This document shows, in pieces, positions 31,042 through 40,760 of a stretch of 64,000 bases of DNA (position 1 is its first letter; each line of letters opens with the position of its first letter). The DNA comes from Bradyrhizobium sp. NDS-1 (GTDB lineage: Bacteria > Pseudomonadota > Alphaproteobacteria > Rhizobiales > Xanthobacteraceae). The notes beneath the pieces are model-generated. The model ran no database searches. It saw only the letters and a list, made by a program, of their open reading frames with translations, and was not told the origin of the DNA. The stretch covers positions 1-64,000 of the forward strand of contig NZ_CP136628.1 in NCBI RefSeq assembly GCF_032918005.1. The letters run 5' to 3'. A program made the translations under genes and the position numbers.

Positions 31042-32574
31042 ATGATCCGCTCCTTCCTGACCGTCTCGACGGGAACGCTGGCCTCGCGGCTGCTGGGCTT
31101 TGCCCGCGATTCCCTGATCGCGGCGCTGCTCGGCACCGGCGCCGTGGCGGACGCATTTCTGGCGGCGTTCCAGCTCGTCAATGTGGCGCGCCGTCTGCTC
31201 AGCGAGGGGGCGCTCAATGCGGCGCTGATCCCGGCCTGGCTGCGGGCGCGCGACCGCGATGGCGAGATGGCCGCTTCGGCATTTGCGGGACGCGTGCTCG
31301 GCGCGGTCAGCGCGGCCCTGGTCGCGATCTCGATCGGCATCGCGCTTCTGATGCCGCTGATCATCACGGTGATCGCGCCGGGATTTGTCGGCAGTGCGAC
31401 GCTCGATCTTGCCATCGCGAACGCGCGGCTGATGCTGCCGTATCTCGCCTTCGCCGGCCCGGTCACCGTGCTGATGGGCCTGCTGAATGCGCAAGGACGC
31501 TTTGCGCTCACGGCGTTCTCGCCGCTGCTGTTCAACATCGCCTTGATCGCCGCAATCGCGATGCTCCTGGTCTGGCGCGCCGATGCCGCTTTTGCGGCGT
31601 GGATGCTGGCGGCGACCGTTGGCATCGCCGGCCTGCTGCAACTCCTGATGTTGCTGTCGCAGCAAAGTGCGCGACTTGCCGCCCCGCTGCGCGTGAGTTT
31701 CGACAAGGAGATGCGCGACTTCTTCGCCAAGGCCATTCCCGGCATGATCGCAAGCTCCGGCCCGCAATGGCTGATGGTGGCCGGCGCAATCATCGCCTCG
31801 GCCACGCCGTCCGCGGTGTCCTGGCTCTATTTCGCCAACCGGCTGATCGAGCTGCCGCTCGGCATCGTCGGCGTCGCCATGGGCACCGTGCTGGTGCCGG
31901 AGCTGACGCGCGCCATCGCCAGCTCCGACCGGGAGGCGGTGGCGCATGCGGAATCCCGTGCGCTGGAGCTTGCGACCGGGCTGGCGCTGCCCGCCACGCT
32001 CGGCCTGATCGTGCTGGCCGAGCCGATCGTGCGGCTGCTGTTCGAGCATGGCGCCTTCGGCGCGAATGACAGCACGGCAACCGCGCATGCGCTGACGTGG
32101 CTGGCACTTGGCCTGCCCGCCCACGTGCTGATCAAGGCGCTGTCGCCGGCGTTCTATGCCCGCGGCGACACGATGACGCCGCTGCTCGCCACAGCCAAAG
32201 GCTTCGTGGTAACGGTCGCGCTCGCGGTTCTGCTCGGTCATGTCTTCGGCACGAGCGGAATCGCGGCCAGCATCGCGCTTGGTGCCTGGAGCAGCGCGCT
32301 CTCGCTGCTCCGTAAGGGCACGGCCGAGTTCGGCTTCTCGGTCGATGCCACCGCCCGCAAGCGGCTGCCGCGGATCGTGCTCGCCGCAGCCGCCATGGGC
32401 GCCCTGCTCTGGCTCACTGTGGACCTCGTGCCTGCCGAGACCCATGGCTTCATCAAGTTCATCGTGCTGGGCGTGCAGATCGCGGCCGGGATAGCCGTCT
32501 ACGGCCTGCTCCTGCAAATCCTCGGCGCAGCCTCCTGGCGCGAGGCGGTTAACGCGTTGAAACGGCCGGCCTAA
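31042..32574 (+). CDS. murJ: Lipid II flippase MurJ
   Basis: MurJ (MviN) moves lipid II across the inner membrane for peptidoglycan assembly. The 510-aa product has about 14 hydrophobic segments and family motifs: [20 protein letters not shown] at the N-terminus, [33 protein letters not shown], and [26 protein letters not shown] precedes ATG 31042. It starts the block murJ-trpS-usp-nfu-tsaB-rimI-fur typical of rhizobia. Confidence 0.95.
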   Translation: MIRSFLTVSTGTLASRLLGFARDSLIAALLGTGAVADAFLAAFQLVNVARRLLSEGALNAALIPAWLRARDRDGEMAASAFAGRVLGAVSAALVAISIGIALLMPLIITVIAPGFVGSATLDLAIANARLMLPYLAFAGPVTVLMGLLNAQGRFALTAFSPLLFNIALIAAIAMLLVWRADAAFAAWMLAATVGIAGLLQLLMLLSQQSARLAAPLRVSFDKEMRDFFAKAIPGMIASSGPQWLMVAGAIIASATPSAVSWLYFANRLIELPLGIVGVAMGTVLVPELTRAIASSDREAVAHAESRALELATGLALPATLGLIVLAEPIVRLLFEHGAFGANDSTATAHALTWLALGLPAHVLIKALSPAFYARGDTMTPLLATAKGFVVTVALAVLLGHVFGTSGIAASIALGAWSSALSLLRKGTAEFGFSVDATARKRLPRIVLAAAAMGALLWLTVDLVPAETHGFIKFIVLGVQIAAGIAVYGLLLQILGAASWREAVNALKRPA

Positions 32575-32656
32575 ACCGCGAGCCCGGCGAAATACCCTTG
32601 ACGGGGCAGCGCCGCTGTTGGAAACGACGGCCCGAATACCTATGGGAAAGCTGACC

Positions 32657-33709
32657 ATGCCATTCGTTGAACGGGTTTTTTCGGGCGTCCAGCCGACGGG
32701 CAATCTGCATCTCGGCAATTACCTCGGCGCGATCGTCAACTTCGTGAAGATGCAGGAAACCCACAACTGCATCTATTGCGTCGTCGACATGCACGCGATC
32801 ACGCAAGGCATCGACGTCTGGGGCGGCCCGGCCGAGCTCACGCGCAACACCCGCGAGGTCACCGCGGCGTTCATCGCCGCCGGCATCGATCCCAACAAGC
32901 ACATCGTGTTCAACCAGAGCCAGGTCTCGGGCCATGCCGAGCTCGCCTGGATCTTCAACTGCGTCGCGCGCATGGGCTGGCTCGGCCGCATGACCCAGTT
33001 CAAGGAGAAGGCCGGCAAGGACCGCGAGAACGCCTCGGTCGGGCTGTTCGACTATCCCGTGCTGATGGCGGCCGACATCCTCTTGTACCGGGCCACGCAC
33101 GTGCCGGTCGGCGAGGACCAGAAGCAGCATCTCGAGCTCTCGCGCGACATCGCGCAGAAGTTCAACAACGATTTCGGCGGTTCCATTCGCGCCCAGGGAA
33201 ACAATGACGGCCTGTTCTTCCCGCTGCCGGAACCCCTGATCACGGGGCCGGCGACGCGGGTGATGAGCTTGCGCGACGGCACCAAGAAGATGTCGAAATC
33301 CGATGCGTCGGACAATTCGCGCATCAATTTGACTGACGACGCCGACACCATCGCGCAGAAGATCCGCAAGGCGAAGACCGATCCGGAACCGCTGCCGTCA
33401 GAGGAGAAGGGGCTGGAAGCCCGTCCCGAGGCCGACAATCTCGTCGGCATCTTCGCAGCGCTCTCTGGCCGCGCCAAGGCGGATGTGCTGCGCGAATTCG
33501 GCGGCGGCCAGTTCTCCAGCTTCAAGAACGCGCTGGCGGAGCTGTGCGTGACAAAACTCGCGCCGATCGCGGGCGAAATGAAGCGCCTCGTCGCCGACCC
33601 CGGCCATATCGACGCGATCCTGAACGACGGATCCGACCGGGCCCGCGCCATCGCCGACGAGACGATGAAGCTCTCCAAGGATATCGTCGGCTTCATCTAC
33701 CGGCGCTAA
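32657..33709 (+). CDS. trpS: Tryptophanyl-tRNA synthetase
   Basis: A class I aminoacyl-tRNA synthetase charging tRNA-Trp. The product is 350 aa from ATG 32657. It has the HIGH-type motif as [12 protein letters not shown] near the N-terminus and the KMSKS loop as [11 protein letters not shown] near 215. GGGAAAG at 32644-32650 is suitably spaced for ATG 32657; an ATG at 32642 would add five residues. The gene is 82 bp downstream of murJ on the same strand. Confidence 0.95.
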   Translation: MPFVERVFSGVQPTGNLHLGNYLGAIVNFVKMQETHNCIYCVVDMHAITQGIDVWGGPAELTRNTREVTAAFIAAGIDPNKHIVFNQSQVSGHAELAWIFNCVARMGWLGRMTQFKEKAGKDRENASVGLFDYPVLMAADILLYRATHVPVGEDQKQHLELSRDIAQKFNNDFGGSIRAQGNNDGLFFPLPEPLITGPATRVMSLRDGTKKMSKSDASDNSRINLTDDADTIAQKIRKAKTDPEPLPSEEKGLEARPEADNLVGIFAALSGRAKADVLREFGGGQFSSFKNALAELCVTKLAPIAGEMKRLVADPGHIDAILNDGSDRARAIADETMKLSKDIVGFIYRR

Positions 33710-33801
33710 AGACGGCCGGCGCTGACGCACCGGCCGCATCTGCTCTCCCCAACGCTGCGGGAGTGTGGCAGCATGCTGTGCCTGCAGATTCCGGGAGATG
33801 C

Positions 33802-34296
33802 ATGACCAGCAAGCGACTTTGCTACGAGCCGGGTCACAAGCCCAAATGCCTCGTCATCGTCGATGACACCGCCGAATGGGATCGCGCGGTCTACTATGCC
33901 AGCCGCTGGGCGATCCGCGTCGGCGGCGGCGTGGTGATGCTGCGTATCATCGAGCCCAATCAGCAGAGCCAGGAATGGCTGGGGGTCGCCGACATCATGC
34001 GCGCGGAGGCGCAGGAAGCGGCGGAGGCCGCGCTCGACCGCGCCGCCGGCCGCGCCAACGGCATCGCCGCGATCACCCCGGAGCGGGTGATCCGCGAGGG
34101 CACGCCGATGGAACAACTGCTCGCCGTGATCGACGAGGACCCCGACATCGCCATGCTGGTGCTCGCCGCCAATCCCGGCGCGGAAGGGCCGGGCCCCCTG
34201 GTCGCCCTGCTCGCGCACGAGGTGGGCACGTTCCCGATCCCGATGACGATCATTTCCGGCGCGCTGAGCGACGAAAGCGTGGATTCGCTGTCGTAG
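33802..34296 (+). CDS. Universal stress protein (UspA family)
   Basis: A 164-residue UspA-fold protein. It has the beta1 strand KCLVIVDDTAEWDRAVYYAS, a long Ala-rich helix (EAAEAALDRAAGRA), REGTPMEQLLAVIDEDPDIAMLVLAA and a C-terminal beta strand PIPMTIISGAL. The usual GxxGxxG...S nucleotide motif is not obvious (ANPGAEGPGPLVA is in its place), so ATP binding is uncertain. GGGAGA 4-9 nt before ATG 33802 fixes the start; a long upstream extension over trpS is rejected. The position between trpS and nfu is conserved in related alphaproteobacteria. Confidence 0.85.
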   Translation: MTSKRLCYEPGHKPKCLVIVDDTAEWDRAVYYASRWAIRVGGGVVMLRIIEPNQQSQEWLGVADIMRAEAQEAAEAALDRAAGRANGIAAITPERVIREGTPMEQLLAVIDEDPDIAMLVLAANPGAEGPGPLVALLAHEVGTFPIPMTIISGALSDESVDSLS

Positions 34297-34459
34297 GACG
34301 CCTCTCACCCTCTCCCCTCCAGGGAAGGTAAGAACGCACTTAACCCGCTGATATAACAACAGAACGTCGTTCTGGCCCCTTGATCGTGCGTTCGCCGTCG
34401 CCATCTGCTAGGGATTAGGGCACGCGCCGGCCTTGAACCGGCGACGTCTGGAGAGAGCC

Positions 34460-35029
34460 ATGTTCATTCAAACCGAAGCCACCCCCAATCCCGCCACGCT
34501 GAAGTTCATCCCCGGCCGCGTCGTGGTCGATGGCGGCCCGATGGAATTTTCGAGCCGCGAAGCCGCCACGCGCTCCCCGCTCGCCGAAAAGCTGTTCGAG
34601 GTGCCCGGCGTCACCGGCGTGTTCTACGGATCGGACTTCATCACCGTGACCAAGGCGGACGGTGAATGGCAGCAGCTCAAGCCCGCGATCCTCGGTGCCA
34701 TCATGGAGCACTACATGTCCGGCGCACCGCTGCTCGCCGACGGGGCGGCTCAAGATGATACTGATCTCGACGACGAGGACGAGTTCTTCGACGAGTCCGA
34801 TGCCGAAACGGTCGACATGATCAAGGACCTGATCGAGACGCGCGTGCGGCCGGCGGTCGCCAATGACGGCGGCGACATCACCTTCCGCGGCTTCAAGGAC
34901 GGCATCGTCTATCTCAACATGAAGGGCTCCTGCGCCGGCTGCCCGTCATCGACCGCGACGCTGCAACACGGCATCCAGAACCTGCTCAAGCACTTCGTGC
35001 CCGACGTGGTCGAAGTCCGGCCGATGTGA
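34460..35029 (+). CDS. NifU-like iron-sulfur scaffold/carrier protein (Nfu)
   Basis: A 189-residue Nfu-type protein that carries [4Fe-4S] clusters to target enzymes. The N-terminal half (MFIQTEATPNPATLKFIPGR) is the Nfu_N domain, an acidic linker follows at about 95-110 (DDTDLDDEDEFFDESDAE), and the C-terminal NifU domain has the cluster-binding pair CAGC in MKGSCAGCPSSTATLQHGI. GGAGAGAG before ATG 34460 is a good ribosome binding site. Genomic context is the tsaB-rimI-fur side of the housekeeping block; MiaB downstream is itself an Fe-S client. Confidence 0.93.
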   Translation: MFIQTEATPNPATLKFIPGRVVVDGGPMEFSSREAATRSPLAEKLFEVPGVTGVFYGSDFITVTKADGEWQQLKPAILGAIMEHYMSGAPLLADGAAQDDTDLDDEDEFFDESDAETVDMIKDLIETRVRPAVANDGGDITFRGFKDGIVYLNMKGSCAGCPSSTATLQHGIQNLLKHFVPDVVEVRPM

Positions 35030-35059
35030 ATTGCAGAGTCTGCGCACTGATTTCACTCC

Positions 35060-35139
35060 GTCTGCCCGGGCTTGTCCCGGGCATCCACGTTCTTGGGGCC
35101 GCAAAGTCGTGGATTGCCAGGTCAAGCCCGGCCATGACG
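35060..35139. repeat. Intergenic palindrome, GCCCGGGCTTG type
   Basis: GTCTGCCCGGGCTTGTCC (35060) with ATCCACG (35083) is mirrored by CGTGGAT (35108) and CAAGCCCGGCCATGAC (35122-35138). It lies between the nfu and tsaB genes and belongs with the GTCATG-type palindromes at 7301-7331 and 46096-46126. Confidence 0.7.
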
Positions 35140-35185
35140 GCGAGAACCTTGGCCATCATCCAGTTGCCAATGCTATGATCAGGCC

Positions 35186-35881
35186 ATGCTGATCCTCGCC
35201 ATCGATACTGCGCTCGACGCCTGCTCCGTCGCCGTGCTGGACACCGACGCCGGCGAGCTCCTCGCGCAGGAGCAGCTTCTCATGAAGCGCGGCCACGCCG
35301 AGGCCCTGATGCCGATGATCGCGCGCGTCATGCAATCGGCCAGTCTCGCCTTCGCCTCGCTCGACCGCATCGCGGTCACCGTCGGTCCCGGCAGCTTCAC
35401 CGGCCTGCGCGTCGGCATTTCGGCGGCGCGCGGCCTTGCGCTCGCAGCCGAGCGGCCGGCGATCGGCCTCACCACCTTGTCGGCCTATGCCGCCGCAATC
35501 GTCGGCCAGAGCAAATCAGCGCCCGTGATCTCGGCGATCGACGCGCGGCACGATCACGTCTATTTCCAGATCGTCGCCGGCGATGGCAGCCAGCTGGTGC
35601 GACCGAAGGTCGCCAGTATCGACGAGGCGATCGCGGCCTCGCAATTCGGTGCGCCGCATTTGGTCGGCAATGCCGCAGGGATCCTCGCCGAGCGCTGGCC
35701 GAAGGATAGTCCGCAGCCGGTCGCGGTCGATGCGCAGGCCGCGCCCGACATCAGCTGGGTCGCATGGCTCGGCGCCGCAGCCAATCCCGAGACAACGCCG
35801 GCACGCCCGTTCTATTTGAAGGCACCCGACGCCAAGCCGCCGGCGCAGCCGCCATTTGCAGCACAAGCCGCAACCTCATGA
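35186..35881 (+). CDS. tsaB: tRNA threonylcarbamoyladenosine biosynthesis protein TsaB
   Basis: TsaB is the non-catalytic partner of TsaD in the t6A37 tRNA modification complex. The 231-aa product has the actin-like ASKHA fold start MLILAIDTALDACSVAVLD, the segment HAEALMPMIARVM, and VGPGSFTGLRVGISAARGLAL, which is the family signature. Its stop TGA overlaps the rimI start (ATGA at 35878-35881), so the two genes are translationally coupled. Confidence 0.93.
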   Translation: MLILAIDTALDACSVAVLDTDAGELLAQEQLLMKRGHAEALMPMIARVMQSASLAFASLDRIAVTVGPGSFTGLRVGISAARGLALAAERPAIGLTTLSAYAAAIVGQSKSAPVISAIDARHDHVYFQIVAGDGSQLVRPKVASIDEAIAASQFGAPHLVGNAAGILAERWPKDSPQPVAVDAQAAPDISWVAWLGAAANPETTPARPFYLKAPDAKPPAQPPFAAQAATS

Positions 35882-36363
35882 TGAGATGGCTGTCGCAATG
35901 GTGGCGCGGCGGCACGGCCGCCGTCGAGCCCGCATCCGCGCGCGATGCCGCGCGGCTGGCGCAGCTTCACGGCGCCTCTTTCGCGCGCGGCTGGGGCGAA
36001 GGCGAGTTCGAGGGCATGCTCAGCGAGCGCAACACGTTGGTGCATCGGTTGCGTCTCGGCCGCAAGACGATCGGCTTTGCGGTGTCGCGGATCGGCGCTG
36101 ACGAGGCGGAAATCCTCTCGATCGCGGTGGATGAGGCCCATCGTGGCCGCGGCCTCTCCCGCGCGCTGCTGATGACCCATCTCGGCCATCTCGCGGGGCG
36201 CGGCGTGCGCACAATATTTCTCGAAGTCGAGGAAAATAACCAGCCGGCGCGGCGACTCTACGACAGGTGCGGATTCATGGTGGTCGGGCGCCGCGAACGC
36301 TACTATAAGCAGCCGGACGGGGAACAATTGAACGCCCTTCTGATGCGACGTGACTTGTCGTAA
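35878..36363 (+). CDS. rimI: Ribosomal protein S18-alanine N-acetyltransferase (RimI-type GNAT)
   Basis: A 161-residue GNAT acetyltransferase. The acetyl-CoA site is AVDEAHRGRGLSRALL (motif A), followed by VEENNQPARRLYDRCGF and the Y-containing end RERYYKQPDGE, as in RimI. ATG 35878 overlaps the tsaB stop, giving the usual tsaB-rimI coupling; ATG 35881 directly follows as an alternative. RimI acetylates the N-terminus of ribosomal protein S18 in E. coli; the exact substrate here is inferred from context. Confidence 0.88.
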   Translation: MMRWLSQWWRGGTAAVEPASARDAARLAQLHGASFARGWGEGEFEGMLSERNTLVHRLRLGRKTIGFAVSRIGADEAEILSIAVDEAHRGRGLSRALLMTHLGHLAGRGVRTIFLEVEENNQPARRLYDRCGFMVVGRRERYYKQPDGEQLNALLMRRDLS

Positions 36364-36401
36364 TATCGATGGCAGAACGCGCCCCGTCAGGCAGACAACA
36401 C

Positions 36402-36857
36402 ATGACTGGACTTAAAGCTTCCGCCGCATCCAAGGCCTCCGGTATCGAGGCGCGCTGTGCCGCCACCGGCATGCGCATGACCGAGCAACGCCGCGTCATC
36501 GCGCGCGTGCTCGCGGAGGCCGTCGATCATCCCGATGTCGAGGAATTGTACCGGCGCTGCGTCGCCGTCGACGACAAGATCTCGATCTCGACCGTGTATC
36601 GGACTGTAAAACTGTTCGAGGATGCCGGCATCATCGAGCGTCATGATTTCCGCGAAGGCCGCGCGCGCTACGAGACGATGCGCGACAGCCATCACGACCA
36701 CCTCATCAATCTGCGCGACGGCAAGGTGATCGAGTTCACCTCCGAGGAGATCGAGAAGCTGCAGGCGGAGATCGCCCGCAAGCTCGGCTACAAGCTGGTC
36801 GACCACCGGCTCGAGCTCTATTGCGTCCCGCTCGACGACGACAAGCCGACGTCCTGA
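36402..36857 (+). CDS. fur: Fur family metalloregulator (Fur/Mur)
   Basis: A 151-residue Fur-family repressor. The winged helix (MRMTEQRRVIARVLAEA and ISISTVYRTVKLFEDAGII) is followed by the metal-site segment SHHDHLINLRDGKVIEF and a short C-terminal dimer domain without the CxxC structural zinc pairs of E. coli Fur. In Bradyrhizobium and other rhizobia, the protein at this tsaB-rimI locus responds largely to manganese (Mur). I chose ATG 36402 over ATG 36369 because of the purine-rich AGGCAGA upstream; the difference is 11 residues. miaB and other genes follow. Confidence 0.88.
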   Translation: MTGLKASAASKASGIEARCAATGMRMTEQRRVIARVLAEAVDHPDVEELYRRCVAVDDKISISTVYRTVKLFEDAGIIERHDFREGRARYETMRDSHHDHLINLRDGKVIEFTSEEIEKLQAEIARKLGYKLVDHRLELYCVPLDDDKPTS

Positions 36858-36861
36858 TTTA

Positions 36862-37542
36862 GTGCCCATCGATCTCATCATCTTCGATTGCGACGGTGTG
36901 CTCGTGGACAGCGAGGTGATCTCCTGTCGCGCCCATGCGGACGTGCTGACGCGGCACGGTTATCCGATCACATCCGAGCAGGTGCTGGTCCGTTTCCTCG
37001 GCGTATCCGAGAAGGACGCACGACTGATGGTCGAACAGGAGATCGGCCGCAGCCTCCCGGGTGACCTGGAGCAGCAGATCAGTGCGGCCACGCTGCAATT
37101 CTACGCCAGCGATCTCCAGCCGATCACCCATGTGGCGGCCGCGATCGCCGCGATTAATTTGCCCAAATGCGTCGCGTCGAGCGGCACACCGGAGAAGATC
37201 CTTCACGGCCTGACTTGTGCCGGGCTGTACGACCTGCTCGCTCCCAACATCTTTTCCGCAAGCCAGGTCGCTCGCGGCAAGCCTGCGCCCGATCTGTTTC
37301 TGTTTGCAGCCGCACAGATGAAAGTCGCGCCCGAGCGATGTCTCGTGATCGAGGACAGCGTCCCCGGAGTGACCGGCGCGCATGCGGCCGGGATGTCCGT
37401 GCTGGGCTTTCATGGTGGCAGCCACTGCCCGACCGGCCATGCCGAGAGGCTTCGTGCCGCCGGTGCCGGATTAACGTTCGACGATATGCGGCAATTGCCG
37501 GAGCTGGTTCGGCGGGTCGCGGCGGAGGCCTTGGCGGGCTGA
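36862..37542 (+). CDS. HAD superfamily phosphatase (beta-phosphoglucomutase-like)
   Basis: A 226-residue haloacid dehalogenase-type hydrolase. Motif I is FDCDGVLVDSE (nucleophile Asp and general acid Asp), motif II is ASSGTPEKI, motif III Lys is RGKPAPDLFL, and motif IV is VIEDSVPGV. A helical cap lies between motifs I and II. The start is GTG 36862, just 4 bp after fur. The substrate is probably a small sugar phosphate but cannot be told from sequence. In many rhizobia a lysophospholipid acyltransferase lies between fur and miaB, so this gene may be a lineage-specific replacement there. Confidence 0.88.
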   Translation: MPIDLIIFDCDGVLVDSEVISCRAHADVLTRHGYPITSEQVLVRFLGVSEKDARLMVEQEIGRSLPGDLEQQISAATLQFYASDLQPITHVAAAIAAINLPKCVASSGTPEKILHGLTCAGLYDLLAPNIFSASQVARGKPAPDLFLFAAAQMKVAPERCLVIEDSVPGVTGAHAAGMSVLGFHGGSHCPTGHAERLRAAGAGLTFDDMRQLPELVRRVAAEALAG

Positions 37543-37556
37543 TCTTCGCTCTCTCG

Positions 37557-37652
37557 CCGTCATTCTGGGCACGCGCGAGGCGCGTGAACCCGGAATCCGG
37601 ACATTTTGGCGCGAGATTCGGGGTTCACGCTGCACGCGCCCCGGAATGACGG
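37557..37652. repeat. Intergenic palindrome, CCGTCATTCTGGG family
   Basis: CCGTCATTCTGGGCACGCGC (37557) is mirrored by GCACGCGCCCCGGAATGACGG (37632-37652), and GCGTGAACCCGGAATC by GATTCGGGGTTCACGC. It fills the gap between the HAD gene and miaB. Confidence 0.8.
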
Positions 37653-37733
37653 CGCAAATGGCCTCGATTTGCTGGATTTTCCACCCTCCAGCCTATATCT
37701 GAGGGCCGTCCTCCACCTCCATTTTCGGGTTCC

Positions 37734-39128
37734 ATGACGCCGCCGCGCAAGCTGCACATCAAATCATATGGCTGCCAGATGAACGTCTACGATGCCCAGC
37801 GCATGGTGGACACGCTGGCTCCGGAAGGATTCGTGGAGACGGCCAGCGCCGAGGAGGCCGACCTCGTCATCCTCAATACATGCCATATCCGCGAGAAGGC
37901 CTCGGAAAAAGTCTATTCCGAGCTCGGCCGCCTGCGCGTCGCCAAGGACGAGGCCGCACGCGGGGGCCGCACCATGCAGATCGCGGTCGCGGGCTGCGTG
38001 GCGCAGGCAGAGGGCGAGGAAATCGTGCGCCGCGCGCCTGTCGTGGACGTCGTGGTCGGACCGCAGAGCTACCATCATCTGCCCGAACTGTTGAAGCGCG
38101 CCGGCAACGAAGGCCGGGCGATCGAGACCGAGTTTCCGGCCGAGGACAAGTTCGGCTTCCTGGCCCAGCCAAAACCCGCAGCGATCCGCGCGCGCGGCAT
38201 TTCCGCCTTCGTGACCGTGCAGGAAGGCTGCGACAAGTTCTGCACTTTCTGCGTGGTGCCCTATACGCGCGGCGCGGAAGTCTCGCGCCCCGTGGCGAGG
38301 ATCATCGACGACGTGAGGCGGCTTGCCGACAACGGCGTGCGCGAGCTCACGCTGATCGGGCAGAACGTCAACGCCTATCATGGCGAGGGGCCGGACGGGA
38401 AAGCCTGGCCGCTCGGCAGACTGCTCGAGCATCTGGCGACGATTCCCGGCATTGCGCGGCTGCGCTATTCGACCAGCCATCCGCGCGACGTCGATGACAG
38501 TCTGATTGCTGCCCATCGCGATCTCGGTGCCCTGATGCCGTTCGTGCACCTGCCGGTGCAGTCGGGCTCGGACCGCATTCTGGCGGCCATGAACCGGAAA
38601 CATACCGCCGATGATTACCGGCGGGTCATCGACCGTTTCCGCACCGCGCGCCAAGACATTGCTTTTTCATCAGATTTCATCGTCGGCTTCCCCGGGGAGA
38701 GCGAGCAAGATTTTCTCGCCACCCTCGCGCTTGTCACGCAAATCGGCTACGCTGCGGCTTATTCGTTCAAATACTCCGCCCGGCCGGGAACGCCGGCCGC
38801 GGATATGCAGGAGACGGTGTCCCCCGCCGAGATGGACCAGCGATTGGAGCGGCTCCAGGAACTGATCGACAGCCAGCAATCGGCCTTCAACAAGGCTGCG
38901 ATTGGCTCAACGGTCGACGTGCTGTTCGAACGTCCGGCGCGCAAGGACGGCCAGATCGTCGGCCGTACCGCATTCCTGCAGCCCGCCCACGTGATGGCCT
39001 CGCCCGACATCATCGGACACATCCTGCCTGTGCGGATCGACAGCCTCGAGCGCTACAGCTTCCTCGGCGAGCTCGCCACACCGCGCCCCGCGCGTGAGCC
39101 CGCTTTATCGCAAGCCATTGGAGCCTGA
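37734..39128 (+). CDS. miaB: tRNA-2-methylthio-N6-dimethylallyladenosine synthase MiaB
   Basis: A radical-SAM methylthiotransferase that converts i6A37 to ms2i6A37 in tRNAs. The 464-aa product has the N-terminal UPF0004 domain ([37 protein letters not shown]) with three cluster cysteines, the radical-SAM CxxxCxxC in [15 protein letters not shown], and a C-terminal TRAM domain (about 390-450). The start ATG 37734 follows the palindromic repeat. It overlaps no gene, but phoH begins 5 bp after its stop. Confidence 0.97.
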   Translation: MTPPRKLHIKSYGCQMNVYDAQRMVDTLAPEGFVETASAEEADLVILNTCHIREKASEKVYSELGRLRVAKDEAARGGRTMQIAVAGCVAQAEGEEIVRRAPVVDVVVGPQSYHHLPELLKRAGNEGRAIETEFPAEDKFGFLAQPKPAAIRARGISAFVTVQEGCDKFCTFCVVPYTRGAEVSRPVARIIDDVRRLADNGVRELTLIGQNVNAYHGEGPDGKAWPLGRLLEHLATIPGIARLRYSTSHPRDVDDSLIAAHRDLGALMPFVHLPVQSGSDRILAAMNRKHTADDYRRVIDRFRTARQDIAFSSDFIVGFPGESEQDFLATLALVTQIGYAAAYSFKYSARPGTPAADMQETVSPAEMDQRLERLQELIDSQQSAFNKAAIGSTVDVLFERPARKDGQIVGRTAFLQPAHVMASPDIIGHILPVRIDSLERYSFLGELATPRPAREPALSQAIGA

Positions 39129-39132
39129 ACCC

Positions 39133-40188
39133 TTGCCAAAAAGCGCATCGGATTCGTCTTCTATCGCTCCCAGCCGCAAATTTGACCGCGACATGCAAGT
39201 TCCGCCCGAGACCCAGGTCGTCATCGACTTCGACGACAACCGTGCCGCATCCGCGCTGGTCGGCCCCTACGGCCAGCATCTGGCGCAGATCGAACGGCGG
39301 CTCGGTGTCGTCGTCGATTCCAAAGGCAACCACATCACGATCGGCGGCACGCGCGACGGCTGCGACGCCGCACGCCGCGTGCTGGAGGTGCTCTACGCCC
39401 AGGCCGTGAAGGGACAGGACCTCGACCAGGGCGAGGTCGAAGGCGCGATCCGCGCCGTCATCGCCCAGGGCTCGCTGTTCGAGTTCGACGCCAAATCGGC
39501 CAAATCGGCCTTCGACAGCATCAATCTGCGCAAGCGCCCGGTGCGCGCGCGCACGGCCGCTCAAGACTCCTACATCCGCGCGCTGAAGCGTCACGAGCTG
39601 GTGTTCGGCATCGGCCCCGCCGGCACCGGCAAGACCTGGCTTGCGGTCGCGCATGCCGCGCAACTGTTCGAGCGCAAGGAGGTCGACAAGATCATCCTGT
39701 CGCGTCCGGCGGTGGAAGCCGGCGAGAGGCTCGGCTTCCTGCCCGGCGATCTCCGCGAGAAGGTCGATCCATATCTTCGTCCCATCTACGACGCGCTCTA
39801 TGACCTCATGGATGCACGCATCGTCGAGCGTGCGCTGCAGACCGGCGAGATCGAGATCGCGCCGCTCGCCTTCATGCGCGGCCGCACCCTCACCAACGCC
39901 GCCATCATCCTGGACGAGGCGCAGAACACCACGTCGATGCAGATGAAGATGTTCCTGACGCGCCTCGGCGAGAACAGCCGCATGATCGTGACAGGCGACC
40001 CCTCGCAGATCGACTTGCCGAACGGCCAGACCTCGGGCCTGGCCGAAGCGACCCGCCTCCTGGGCGGCGTCGAGGGAATTGCCCAGGTTCATTTCAAAGC
40101 CGAGGACGTGATCCGCCACGAGCTCGTGGCGCGGATCGTCGCCGCTTACGAAGGTTCGCCGCAGCGGCCGGTCGCCGGCCAATCCTGA
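39133..40188 (+). CDS. phoH: PhoH family ATPase
   Basis: A PhoH-type ATPase of 351 aa from TTG 39133. The N-terminal part has a KH-like region, and the ATPase domain has Walker A GIGPAGTGKTWLAVA and Walker B AIILDEAQNTT with RMIVTGDPSQIDL. GGAG at 39120-39123, inside the end of miaB, is 9 nt before TTG 39133, so I prefer it over GTG 39094, which would overlap miaB by 35 nt. PhoH and YbeY are nearly always adjacent and are linked to rRNA and RNA metabolism. The precise role of PhoH is unsettled. Confidence 0.92.
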   Translation: MPKSASDSSSIAPSRKFDRDMQVPPETQVVIDFDDNRAASALVGPYGQHLAQIERRLGVVVDSKGNHITIGGTRDGCDAARRVLEVLYAQAVKGQDLDQGEVEGAIRAVIAQGSLFEFDAKSAKSAFDSINLRKRPVRARTAAQDSYIRALKRHELVFGIGPAGTGKTWLAVAHAAQLFERKEVDKIILSRPAVEAGERLGFLPGDLREKVDPYLRPIYDALYDLMDARIVERALQTGEIEIAPLAFMRGRTLTNAAIILDEAQNTTSMQMKMFLTRLGENSRMIVTGDPSQIDLPNGQTSGLAEATRLLGGVEGIAQVHFKAEDVIRHELVARIVAAYEGSPQRPVAGQS

Positions 40189-40249
40189 CGAGGCAACAGC
40201 GGGACCCCTGGGGGCGCGGACAATGCGCCCTTTCGTCCCAGACAGCACA

Positions 40250-40759
40250 ATGTCCCATCCCAACCTTCCCATGACCGAAGTCCTCGTCGTCGCCGATTGC
40301 TGGCAGCGAGAGCCCGATTCCGAAGCCGTGATCCAGCGCGCCGTTGCGGCCGCCGCCGAGAGTGTCGACGAAGACGTTGCCGACGCGGAAGTGGCCGTGA
40401 TGCTGACCGATGATGCCGGCATCCGCACCCTCAACAGCAACTGGCGCGGCATCGACAAGCCGACCAACGTGCTATCGTTTCCCGCGCTCCAGCCGGAGGG
40501 CGAGTGGAAGCCGGGTGATGCGCCGCGCATGCTCGGCGATATCGCGATCGCCTACGAGACCATGCGGCGCGAGGCCGACGAGGAACAAAAGCCGTTCGAC
40601 CACCATTTGAGCCACCTCGCCGTACACGGCTTCCTGCATCTGATCGGCTACGATCACGAGAACGAGGACGACGCCGAGGAGATGGAAGCGCTGGAGACGC
40701 AGATCCTGGCTCACCTTGGAATTCCCGATCCCTATGCAGACCGCGCAGGGACGCACTGA
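40250..40759 (+). CDS. ybeY: Endoribonuclease YbeY (rRNA maturation factor)
   Basis: A 169-residue metal-dependent RNase required for 16S rRNA 3'-end maturation and ribosome quality control. The zinc-binding motif HGFLHLIGYDHENEDDAEEM (HxxxHxxxxxH) and the segment LNSNWRGIDKPTNVLSFP are diagnostic. The start is not certain: ATG 40250 is chosen, while ATG 40223 would add nine residues. It lies in phoH-ybeY-corC-lnt order. Confidence 0.94.
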   Translation: MSHPNLPMTEVLVVADCWQREPDSEAVIQRAVAAAAESVDEDVADAEVAVMLTDDAGIRTLNSNWRGIDKPTNVLSFPALQPEGEWKPGDAPRMLGDIAIAYETMRREADEEQKPFDHHLSHLAVHGFLHLIGYDHENEDDAEEMEALETQILAHLGIPDPYADRAGTH

Positions 40760-40760
40760 G

